Assembly: GCF_018446385.1 (NCBI RefSeq)
Contig: NW_024589877.1
Coordinates: forward strand, 105,409-169,408
Reading direction: 5' to 3'
Length of the DNA stretch: 64,000 nucleotides
Source of the DNA: Zingiber officinale
Taxonomy: Eukaryota > Streptophyta > Magnoliopsida > Zingiberales > Zingiberaceae
Position numbers and translations under genes: made by a program. The number at the start of each line of letters is the position of its first letter. Position 1 is the first letter of the stretch. The notes below the pieces were generated by a model. That model was not told where the DNA came from and made no database searches. It saw only the letters and a program-made list of their open reading frames with translations. Below, piece after piece: positions 37,263-48,000 of the stretch.

Positions 37263-38999
37263 ATGATTCATTTGTTTGTCCCCTTACTTCCATCCTCCCT
37301 CGATCGTTGTCGGCCGGCGGCGCTTCCATCCTACGTCGTCGTCGTCATGTTGAGAAGAATTGTTTTGATTTTGCGACGCCCAATCATCGTATCAGTCTCC
37401 GCACCGCCGCATCGATTCCTGAGGCCCAGGTTCCACATCCTCAGAACTCTCTCCTCCTCCTCCTCTTTCTCCGACATTGATGCCGGTGATTCTGACAAAC
37501 ACGACGACGACGACGACGACCATGGCGGCAAGATTGATTCCCAACTTCTCCGGGACATCGACTCCGTCCTCGCTTCTATCCGCGGATTCGGCGCCGCTGA
37601 CAGCAGCAGGGCGGAGGCCGCCAAGCTCAGGCTGCAGCAGTGCGGTGTCGCCCCCTCGTCGGAGCTGGTTAACAGTGTCCTCTCCCACCTCCGCAACGAC
37701 TGGGCCTGCGCCTTCAACTTCTTCCTATGGGCCGCTGAGCAGCCGGGCTACTCCCACTCCGCCCGCGACTACCACTCCATGATCTCCATCCTCGGCAAGA
37801 TGCGGCACTTCGACACCGCCTGGTCCCTCGTCCACCAGATGCGCAACGCCGGCCTCGTCACTCCAGCCACGCTCTTGATCCTCATCAAGAGATACTCCGC
37901 CGTCCACGACGTTGCCGGCGCGATCAACGCCTTTCACACGCTCAGACGCTTCGGCATCACGCCCGGGCCCTATGATTTCCAAGGCCTTCTCGCCGCGCTC
38001 TGCCGATACAAGAACGTCCCGGACGCCGAACACCTGCTTCTGTGCAACCATAAGACGTTCCCATTCGACACCAAGAGCTTCAACATCGTCCTCAACGGCT
38101 GGTGCAGCATCGTGGTCAGCGTCCGGGAGGCCAAGAGATTCTGGAGGCTGATGCGCAACAGTGAGATCGAGAAGGACGTTGTCTCCTACGCAAGTATGAT
38201 CTCCTGCTACTCCAAAGTTGGCAATCTCGATGCCGTTCTCAAGCTCTTCAATCAGCTGAAGGAAATGGGCACCAAGCCCGACCTCAAGATCTACAACGCG
38301 GTTATTCACGCCCTAGCGAAGGGGAAGTGCTTCAATGGGGCCATGCGACTGCTGAAGGCGATGGAGGAGAGCGGTACCAGTCCAAATGCTGCCACTTTCA
38401 ACTCCCTCATCCGCCCACTCTGCAAACTACACCGTGTGGAGGATGCAAGGAAGCTGTTCGACGAAATGCTTAACAGAGGCCTTTCGCCTTGCGTACGCAC
38501 CTACCACCCGTTTCTTGATGCGGCCAAGAACGTCGACGATGTGTTCCAGCTGTTGGCCAGAATGCGAGAATCCAATTGCGGCCGGGCAATCGAAACATAC
38601 ATTATGCTGATAAGAAAATTGTCGAGATGGAGGCAGCACGAAAGTGTCTTCAAGGTATGGAATGAGATGCAGCAGGATGGCTTCACCCCTGACAGAAGTG
38701 CCTACATTGTCCTGATCCACGGTATGTTTTTGAATGGCAAGTTAGAGGAGGCTGCCACTTACTACGAAGAAATGAAAGCCAAAGGTTTTCTTCCAGAGCC
38801 AAAGACCGAGCAGATGCTTCAGGCTTGGTATTTGGGCAAGGAGTTCAGTCAAAAATCAGTTATGGAAGAGGAATTGGATTGCAGGGAAATTGCTCCTGAA
38901 ACTTCAACAAAGCATAGCCGTGCAAGGAACAAAGGATTATCAAAAGATGCTGAAATGAGAAAAATTACAAGGGAACGGGGTTTCTCGCTCTACGAGTGA
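37263..38999 (+). CDS. Mitochondrial PPR protein, At5g15010-like
   Basis: A single intronless frame of 578 codons, typical of plant P-class pentatricopeptide-repeat proteins. These bind organelle RNA in a sequence-specific way to stabilise, process or translate it. An Arg-rich N-terminus suggests mitochondrial import. From about residue 165 a series of ~35-residue helical repeats is visible, e.g. DYHSMISILGKMRHFDTAW, KSFNIVLNGWCS, VVSYASMISCYSKVGNLDA, KIYNAVIHALAKG, ATFNSLIRPLCKL, ETYIMLIRKLSRW and SAYIVLIHGMFLNGKLEEA. The order, a degenerate repeat near RTYHPFLDAAKNVDDVF and the C-terminal GFSLYE match the family of Arabidopsis At5g15010. Translation may start at 37,263 or at the second ATG (37,347), which gives 550 residues. 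High G+C at third codon positions is typical of monocot intronless genes. Confidence 0.92.
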   Translation: MIHLFVPLLPSSLDRCRPAALPSYVVVVMLRRIVLILRRPIIVSVSAPPHRFLRPRFHILRTLSSSSSFSDIDAGDSDKHDDDDDDHGGKIDSQLLRDIDSVLASIRGFGAADSSRAEAAKLRLQQCGVAPSSELVNSVLSHLRNDWACAFNFFLWAAEQPGYSHSARDYHSMISILGKMRHFDTAWSLVHQMRNAGLVTPATLLILIKRYSAVHDVAGAINAFHTLRRFGITPGPYDFQGLLAALCRYKNVPDAEHLLLCNHKTFPFDTKSFNIVLNGWCSIVVSVREAKRFWRLMRNSEIEKDVVSYASMISCYSKVGNLDAVLKLFNQLKEMGTKPDLKIYNAVIHALAKGKCFNGAMRLLKAMEESGTSPNAATFNSLIRPLCKLHRVEDARKLFDEMLNRGLSPCVRTYHPFLDAAKNVDDVFQLLARMRESNCGRAIETYIMLIRKLSRWRQHESVFKVWNEMQQDGFTPDRSAYIVLIHGMFLNGKLEEAATYYEEMKAKGFLPEPKTEQMLQAWYLGKEFSQKSVMEEELDCREIAPETSTKHSRARNKGLSKDAEMRKITRERGFSLYE

Positions 39000-39780
39000 A
39001 TGAGTGATGAACATGGCTTCATGAGTTGCCATGTTGCAAGTTACAGTTTATTGCTCAACCTGATTCAAGTATTCAGCCATTGCATTCTATGGTAAAGAGG
39101 TAATGCAACGGGCACTGCATTAAGGACATCGTTTGCTTTAACAGGTTCAAATATAATCAGTTGACAGTTTTAGAACTTTGGCACAGTGACGAGCATCCTT
39201 TTCTTGAATGAAAGTGTAAAATAGAGCTGTGCAGTTTGTCTAATTGTTTTAGGAGTTGACACTAATTTTATTGCCATAAACAGGGAGCATCTTGCCTTGT
39301 CCACTTCATGTTTGCAATACATCTTTTCTTTATTGCTTTATTACAAGTTTGATATCTATTTGGCTTAATCTAAGTTACTGAAAATTTTTAATTAATGACC
39401 ACCCTGATGAAGAATGATCTCGTAGGATAACGATTTCCATTTTTTAAATATTATATAACACATGTTTGGTAGCTGAAGAACAGCAACATAATTTATGTTT
39501 TCCTATGACGTTGATCATATTTGAATTGCAATTTCTGGCATAAAAAGTTGAATGATGCTAACACTTATTGCACACTAAATTTTGATTTTAGGTAAATAAA
39601 CTTCAGATCGCACTTACATAGATATGCTCCCATCAAAGATAGTGAGAACGTGATGAGCAGCTAAGAATAAAATATTAACAAAATACTTCAAGTAAAAGTT
39701 ACCTTTCTCTTCAAGTATGACAAACAGACAAAGCAACATGGTTTGACGAAAAGTCAGAAAGAAAGAACTAGAGTGTGCCT
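39000..39780. other. 3' region of the PPR gene and intergenic DNA
   Basis: The first few hundred bases are probably 3' untranslated sequence. Nothing else is supported. Confidence 0.5.
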
Positions 39781-40080
39781 CGACATGTTGTTTAAGCTTC
39801 CTCAACTTCATTGACTGTGAAGGTGCCTGAAATGATTATTCATGTTAACAAAGTGAAGACACTGGATAAGCTAAAGTATTTGCTAAACTTGGAACCTGGT
39901 GATGCAGCACTCTGCATAACTTCTTTAGCTTTATCTTTGGCTGCACGATATCATAACCTCAATCCTCACTCTGCTTCCTCTTTGCTGGACCATTAGAATC
40001 ATCAGAGTGCTCAACATCACTGTCATCGAAAGATATCTTTTTCCCCTTGCAGTGGCAACCAGCGATCTTCTTTGGCTGAT
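39781..40080 (-). pseudogene. Possible fragment of a nucleolar LYAR-like protein gene
   Basis: On the minus strand, several short frames carry lysine-rich and acidic pieces: KKISFDDSDVEHSDDSNGP (near 40,030), AAKDKAKEVMQSA (near 39,920) and FQAPSQSMKLRKLKQHVEAH (near 39,800). The last resembles the 'MKLKKLRK' C-terminal motif of plant LYAR-type nucleolar proteins. Stops and frame changes separate the pieces, and no upstream zinc-finger exon is seen. It may be a degraded gene copy or the end of a gene that I cannot splice. The family assignment is a weak inference. Confidence 0.3.
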
Positions 40081-41412
40081 CCTTGATCCCAAGTCCTTGT
40101 TTACTGTTGTAGCTTTATCCTGTAAATGTGGAATAAGAGAAATTATCACCAACCATCCAGGTCCACAAAAATTACGGGACGGATCACTCGTAATTGTAGT
40201 TGAATCGTCGTTGCGATCCGACTGTAATTGGTTGTGATTCCTCCTTGGGTTTACCATCTCTATCAAGTTATAGTTTGAGTTTGAACAGACGGCCGAAAAC
40301 CGTCCCCGCTCAACGTCCAATAACCTAGACACTTGTCTACTTTTGGTGGTCTGAATCGTGATCACCTAATCATAATTACAAACAGTCCATCACCTGATTT
40401 TTTTTTTTTTTTTTAACTAGAAGATCTCGTCTCCCATGTGAAAACCATTAAAAGATCCACTGTTATGTACGTAGGATTATTATTTGCATATCCCAAACAC
40501 CACTCTGATATGGTATAATTCATATCATGGATATGCAGCCATATGGGGCTTTGGAGTTCGTTCAATTAGCTCATTTAGTCAAATGGATTTACTAATTTCT
40601 AAGTACGAAGACAAATAAAAAACATTTGAACAACAAAGAAGAATGATCTAGTTTATATTCAATTCAATGCGAACATGAGGAATCAAGAAGAATGAAGAGA
40701 TTTGTATTTAGGTTATATTTTGTTATTATAACCTAAATTCAATTATCAAGAAGAAAAATATAATGTTTTATTATGATTTTTATTCAATTAGTTGCAATGG
40801 GAAATATGATATATTTCGTTATTTTATGTTTAGTGATTTTTAGTATGTGTTCTTGCAATAATGTGATATATAATTAGAATTTATGATTGTAAACATGGTT
40901 ATCTAACTATAGTTTCAGTGTTATCAATGTAATACCATGACTTCATATACCTTGGGGAAAAGGTATGCATTATCCTACCCACGGAATTAGACAATATTCA
41001 AGAAAAATAGGCATCTTTAGGCTGCTGGCCTAAGAATGAAAAATATTAAATCAAAGAAATATATGTGGTAGAAAGATGAAATCATCATTTTGACTGTTCT
41101 TTTAGAGTTGTTCGATACTTTCTGAAATGAGATAAATTATGGAGCTATTAGATATTTTATACCAGTTGAAATTGACATGTTATGCCAATATGTGGGACAA
41201 AGAAATCTTCTAATCGAACAAGCTTATCTAATTTTTTTTATCTCCTTCAGCTACAAGTTCAAAATCTTTTGGTAACGATTACTACTAGCATGTAATTTCG
41301 CTCCACGAAATCTCTAGGAGAGAATTCAAGTTTGTGGACCCACCGCTGTGCATTTTCCTAATTGCGCTAACGGAAGAGAAACATCAATTTTACACGTAGA
41401 ACTGTAGAAGAG
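40081..41412. other. Intergenic DNA
   Basis: AT-rich non-coding DNA with a poly-T run at 40,400-40,414. No gene, RNA or complete repeat is supported. Confidence 0.5.
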
Positions 41413-41415
41413 TAA

Positions 41416-41629
41416 GGGGGCACTTGGTTTGTGTAAGGGAATGAAAAAGAATATGAGAATAACTGTAAATATTAATGAAGTGGGAATGATTTCCATATCC
41501 GTCATATTATTCAGGAATGACCCATTCCTATATTTAGAGGAATGAATCCGTGGGTCCCATCATCATTTCTCCAAACCAAACACCAAGTTTCATTCCATTT
41601 CCATTCTAAACCCTCAAACAAGCAGCCCC
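41416..41629. mobile_element. Tourist-type (PIF/Harbinger) MITE
   Basis: A 214-base element has inverted ends gggggcacttggtttg and caaacaagcagcccc and is flanked by the 3-base repeat TAA (41,413-41,415 and 41,630-41,632). A 3-base TAA/TTA target and G-rich ends are diagnostic of PIF/Harbinger MITEs. The inside contains 'ggaatgaatccgtgggtccc' and is non-coding. Confidence 0.85.
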
Positions 41630-41632
41630 TAA

Positions 41633-44316
41633 GATCAGTAAGAAACAAGAAATCTATAAATGGTAAAAGCAATTTCACTTAAAATAGAACTGAATTAAAT
41701 AATTTTTTTAAGTATTCATTTTTTTTTTTTATAAAATTTGAATAAAATGAATTATGTATTAGATTTTTAAATCTAACATCATTATTATTTATGATGAATT
41801 TTTTATCTATCATTTTTTACTTCAGTTTAACTGAATAAGATTACTGAAATTAATTGATATAATTAATTTTTTTAACAAAATTTTAAATTTTAAAATAATT
41901 GAACTGAATTTTAAATTCGATTAGTTCCATCCAATTATTTGATTAGATCAAACTTTGCTCACCAATCCAAAAACTGAAAATCTGTTAATTTGAATAGACA
42001 GATTTTTTTTTCTTTACTGCATTTTTTTTCTTATTGATTTATTTTTTATTTAAGTTATTATATGAGGGAATTTGGCGATGATTAAGATTTTAAAAACCAT
42101 CAAAATATAGATGTGCTTGAGAAATTATTCTTTATAGAATGTTGTATAACCTCCCTTTATATACATATTATGACTTAGTTTTTATGGACTAATCAGATGA
42201 TTAAAAGGTAACAATTTTATTTCGATTATAATTTATCTCCTTTCATATAGATAAATTGCCAAGAAAGCCTAAGATAGTAATTATAATCATCTTTTTACTA
42301 TAATATTATGACATAAAATATCATGCTAGTAACCTTCATATTTATATGTGGGTCTTTGGCTATAACAAAGATTTTGAAACAATAAATTATAACAATAAAC
42401 ATTCATTATATGTCATATTTTTATTAAGCATACAATAGTTACCTAACTTTATCCATCTATATTAATCATGGTATTAACTAAGATTTATTTAACGGTATAA
42501 CAAATCCAATTAATTTAAGTCTGTCTAAAATTTTTCAAAAAACCCTCAACATCTTAACTACAAAATTCTTTGGACATAGTTGGGCTGGTAGGAATTGAGA
42601 CTAGGACCTATAGGATCCTCCGAGGAAAAGGCCCTACAACACGAGTGGGATAACGAAGATTCAATTTATCGGAGGAAAGCAAAACAAAACCAGAAGCAAA
42701 GAAACCAGAACAAAGAAAGTGAGAAAGTTCAAAGTGTCTGTCCATTGAGTGAGTTGAACTAGCTCCCGATCTCTCGGACTACTTGACAGAGAGGAATGAC
42801 TTCCTTACAGTCCTTAGCCGTTCTACACTATGCTCTCAACTCTATGATGGCATAGTTGCTTTGCTTGAAAAACGATTTCTACAATGGATTGGTAGCAATT
42901 GTTCGTTAGCTAATTATAGCCTTGCATTCAGAGTTGCGAGGGAGAGCTCCGATGAGAGGAGACATAGTTGGACTGAGATAAGTCGGCAATTCACATATCT
43001 AAAAAATATACGACCCAATATTAATAGAACTTCTTGAGGTAAAGTGTGAGGATAATATTCCAAAATTATCAACGGTATTAAATAAAACTCTTGGAATTCA
43101 AGTTTATTAATTTAATCAAATTTTTAAATCGAAATCGAACTGAATTAAAGAAAATATTTAATATTTACTTTTAAAACAAATTATAAAATAATTGAACAGA
43201 CCTTTTATATCAATTTGATCAGTTAATTTAATTTAATCGAATTTTTGTTCATTCGTGCATCTTTGTACTCATTCATTGTTGTGATTTGTGAAATGTATTA
43301 ATATGTACACCGATAAAACATGAATTGATTAAAAATATATATACTCAAATGACTAAGACACTTGACCGAGTATGATTTCACACTCCTATCGCTCTCTCTT
43401 CTCTTATACCTATAAACAGTTGAAAATTAACAGAGAAGAGAAGTCTTGTGACATTATTTTGTAGATTCAATCTTATCTTCCTTGAAGAAGGAAAAGGATG
43501 GAAAAGAATAAGATAACATTAAAAAAAGAAAAGAATGAGATAAAATTCAAAAAGAAGGTAACAAGAAGATATCAAAAAGTTAGGTATGATATAATACCAT
43601 ACTAAAATTTTTACTAAACTATTAATATCAATATGTTTGATATCTATTAATATATTATATGTGGTATATCAAAATTTTTCATAAGTTTTAACACCTAGTT
43701 AATACAAATTGATGTGCTATTCATATCTCTAGTAATTGATCATATTAATAAGCTGTTTAGTATGCTCTCGTTATAAACTAAAGAAGGTGAAGGAAAAATA
43801 AACTCTATTAGATAGGTGAGCATTATGTTACTATCAGTAATACAGTCATGTAACATAAATAAATCAAACAAACTGATATATATAAACTAACCAAATTTTG
43901 TGTACTTATTTAGTAAAATAATCAAACTCTGAACTAAAACTATTAAAATGAATTTTAAAATTTAATTTGTTTTTTAGACTTTGATTCAAATTTGATTTGA
44001 TGTGAATCTAATAATATATATTTTTCAAATCTATTAATGTTAATAAATTTTTGTATTGATAAACATGATAAATTTTATTTGTGAATATTATTCACTAGCC
44101 CTCAGGTACAACACAAGTGATAAGATAAGAGTGATATTGACAAGGCATTTGCTCAGCATGATTGATTTTAAAAAATTTAGTTACTATTGTTGGGTCACTT
44201 AGCAAGTTTTATATTTATACTAATTGTCGATGAGAACTTTAATAAGGTAAAGTCAATCATTTAGAATTAATCGGTTCAAAAATTAAATATTTAGATTGCT
44301 AAAAAAAAATTAAATA
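41633..44316. other. AT-rich intergenic DNA
   Basis: Poly-T and AATT-rich sequence dominates. A more balanced island at ~42,580-43,040 has a plus-strand frame of 84 codons (42,783-43,037) with no recognisable domain; it might be an old transposon fragment. No other feature can be supported. Confidence 0.45.
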
Positions 44317-44324
44317 TTGTTCAT

Positions 44325-44512
44325 TAACTTTGGTTGTCTTGTTCTAACAAAACAGTCGATTGTTTTTCATTTGGGCTTGATATTGAAATTGATGTTCTTT
44401 TATTCCTATTTATTAACTTTTTTATTGTATTGTTCTTTTTCCATGTACTTTTATTTTGCATGGATAATGGCTATTTCTTTTTCGAACAAAGCATTAAGTC
44501 TTGTTATAAGCA
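44325..44512 (+). repeat. Dispersed repeat, copy 1
   Basis: About 190 bases starting taactttggttgtcttgttc and ending cattaagtcttgttat recur with ~85-90% identity (by eye) at 52,078-52,263 in the same orientation. Poly-T/pyrimidine-rich. It is probably part of an unclassified transposon family, since one copy is intergenic and the other intronic. Confidence 0.8.
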
Positions 44513-45085
44513 TATTAAAATATTAATAAATCGAACATATATTTTTAAATTTATCAATTTTATTTAATTAGTTGTTAAAACTTTTCTATTTAATTATATA
44601 TATATTAAATGAATATAAACAAATATCAAATTTAGTCATCAGCATTTAATTATAAATCTAAACAAAATTGGTAAGCTGATCCATATGTCATGTATATCCG
44701 ACTCATGTTCCTTATCGACTAGGCCAGACCAGCTTAGCCAGCTCATGGAGCTTAAAGCAGACCTGGCCAGAACCGTCCCGCTCCAATCGACACGTAAGTA
44801 CAATCGCCACGTAGACTTGTGTTCTTTTTCAATTCACACACCTCAGAATTCCTTTCCTCTTGTCCGTGTCCTAATAAAAATTTTACGGCCAAGCACTCAA
44901 GAAAACTTTCAGATCTGATCTCGGTTATTATGTTTATTTGGAGGGTAAGCAGCCAATTATAGACTTATAGTTCTCATCCTCCTCGATCAGGATCTGACTG
45001 CATCTCGTCGGCGTTCCTCTCCAGCTCTAGGGTTCCAGATCTCCCATGCACCTCCGCTTCTAATCCCCCACCTGCAACCGCTGAT
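44513..45085. promoter_or_regulatory. Upstream region and leader of VPS54
   Basis: AT-rich to ~44,650, then balanced. The last ~120 bases are C/T-rich (cctcctcgatcagg..., ctctccagctctagggttcc), like a plant 5' leader. No certain core element. Confidence 0.4.
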
Positions 45086-48000
45086 ATGGAGGCGCCACTG
45101 CCTTCCCGCCTCCGAGATCTGGCGTCCAACGGACGCTCCAGCTCAGCCTCCAGCCGATCCCACGATCTCGATTCTCCTTCCTCATCCGCCGGCAGCAGCG
45201 CCGTCAGTCACAGCCTTGCCTCCATCCTTAACAACCCCCATGCTGGCCGCTCCGATGCCTCTTGGTCTCTCTGGTGGTCCTCCTCTTCTGCCGCCTACCC
45301 CGACCTCACTGCTCCCTTTGCTCCGTCCGTCTCGTTCCCCGAGGTCGCCCGCGCCGACTTTCTTCCCTACATTTCGTCTGTCGCTGATGCATATTCGCGG
45401 TTCGAGGACATCCTCAGCCATAGATCAAAGGAGAGCGCCGCTGCTGCCGACGACGCTTCTGGTGGCGACGGAGAGGTCCGAGGGCAAGGGGAGGCTCTGG
45501 TGGCTTGTCTCCGGGAGGTTCCGTCGTTGTTTTTCAAAGAGGACTTCGCGTTGGAGGAGGGCGCCACGTTTAAGGCAGCATGCTCCTTCTCACCGTCGGG
45601 TGAAGAGAACATGGCCCTCCAAGAGAGATTGACACAATACCTGGATGTCGTTGAGATGCATTTGGTGAGGGAGATCTCACTGCGATCGGATTCGTTCTAT
45701 GAAGCTCAGGGTCAGCTTCAGGGTCTGAATGGGCAGATCGTGGAAGCATGTGTGAGGATTCGGGAACTGAAGGAAACTATCCGGATCCTAACTGGAGATC
45801 TTGTTGGGTCAGCCAGAAAAGTGCAAGAGCTGAATGCCACCCGTGGAAATCTATTAGCACTGCACCAGAAGCTCACTGTCATCCTCTACGTTAGCCAAGC
45901 ACTGGGGGCAATGAAACTGGTACAACCTGTCACTCTCTAATTCCTTTTTTAATCAAATTACTGTATGATTTCTGTTCAGAACAGATAATATCTAGTAATA
46001 GAACACTGTTTCTCTAACTTGTGTTGGAGATTCTTTCTTGTTCAGTACCTCTTTGATGAACGAGTTAATTGATTGATGGGAAAATGAGATAGCTATAATA
46101 ATCTCATCAAGCAAAGAAGTATTTAGGGGGTTCTAAAATCACTGAACTTGTTATTAAGCTTCAATGCAAATTATGGGCTTCTTATTGGTTTTCCTCTGAC
46201 GAATTTGTGTAGGCACTTTTCTTGTATCATTCTAAAACACAAAAATAAAAGTTTAATATATTATTAAAATTTTAAGTTGAGTATCAGAATGCATGATTTA
46301 ACTATACAGGATCATGATACGTGCATCTTAGTTCTTAAGATATTTGAACCATTCAACAGGTCACATAGAATGCAGTTGTTAATATACATAATATGTTACC
46401 CAATCATTTACTTACTTTGATGTTTTGAACTTTCACCATTTACATTATGCGGATAACCACCAGTTAAAAGTGATAGGTGCTCTAACGTGCCAAGTTCTGG
46501 CTCTGCTTGAGCCTCTATGTGCTTACACAAATGTAGAAGTTTTACGATGCTCTAAAAAATATAAATGTTACTCAAAATTAGCTGCAATCATGGGTATGAA
46601 AATCTTATATTACTTAAAACACAATCATAATAACACTACCAGACTTGCATAAAATGACAACAATAGGAACAAACTAATTTCTTGTCAACAAGGCATATAG
46701 GATGATTTTCATATTCAAAGATTTATATTGCTGGAGCTCAATGATTTTATCAATCGGGCATATAAAATGTGTTCTATTTTGGACTATCATGGGGATTTCT
46801 CACTGTGTATTGTTTGGCTAAAGGATAGTAGCGAGGGAGCAGTTAATGTTGATACACTATTATCCATTGTTTTTACACCTTTTCACGAGCATGATATTCT
46901 ATGAAATCGTAAGATCACTTTCGAGAGAATTTGTTATGTAATGGCTACCATCATATCGCCACAATTAAGTACTTAAACCAATTTCCATAGAAACAATCCA
47001 CATATACAAGGAAAAATTCCTGTGTATTAGTGACTCTGTCTAGGATGGATGCTTCCCAGGCCTTACTTGTCTAAAGACGGGAGAGCAGGGGTTAAATTTT
47101 TTTTTTATGGATTTCCAGTGCTTGTAGAAACATGCTTTTGAATTCAAAGGGATGTAAGCTATGTGAGTTTAGAAGCATGTATTGATTCATGGTATCCAGT
47201 GATTTGGATTAAATATTTTGTTGTCTTTATCCTCTATTCAGTGCTTTTCAAACTTCAAAAAATTATATATAATTTGAATATCTTATAACCTTTCTTGGTA
47301 GATTCTTTTGCATTACTTTTCTTGTAATCTAATGAAATCAGGAAAACTTTAGATCATTGCATCCTAAACAATTACGAAATTCCTTTAGTATGCACTTCTG
47401 CCAGAATGTCTGCTTTTCTCTCAATTAGTTTATAGCTTACATCTCTTATCTCTGATATGAACAAAATATGATGCAACATAATTGTCTAGTGCAGCTTGTT
47501 GCAGCAGCAGATTGTGCTGGTGCTTTAGACGTGATAGATGATTTGCAGCAGTTGCTGGTAAGTTTTGGATTGTTTTTTTTTAATATTTTAAATCTGAGTT
47601 GGTGCATGAAACAAAGACTAATTATGGATTTTTTTTAGTTTTTATTGGATATTTGGTAAAATGTCTTGACTCACAGTATTATTTTAGGACATATTTTCAA
47701 TTGTAAGGATTTGCCATCAATCACTACTAATGAATCTCATACTTTGTGGCATAATTTTTTTTGGTCACATTGGCTAATTTTTTGAATGCAAGCTTTTTTT
47801 CGTATGAGGAGTTTTTTGTTCCACATTATACTATTACTAATAGTTTGTAAATCTTGTTGATCAATTCAATACAGAACTTTGATCTTTTCTTCTTGGGTGT
47901 CTTGGTTAATTCTTCCCAATATATTTTGATTTTCAATCTCTACTCGATCATAGATCATGTGGAATTTCTTTTGTTGTATCTCTTTGGGTAGTGAAGACAT

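Noticed and set aside
36889-37329. Upstream methionine at 37,329 for the DUF1499 gene
   Set aside because: It would overlap the first codons of the divergent PPR gene and precede the plausible transit peptide; 37,143 is more likely.
37331-38720. Overlapping antisense and shifted frames across the PPR gene
   Set aside because: They are shadows of a G+C-rich intronless gene; only the 578-codon frame shows PPR motifs.
42783-43037. 84-codon frame in intergenic DNA
   Set aside because: No recognisable domain, no splice context and no composition distinct enough to claim a gene.
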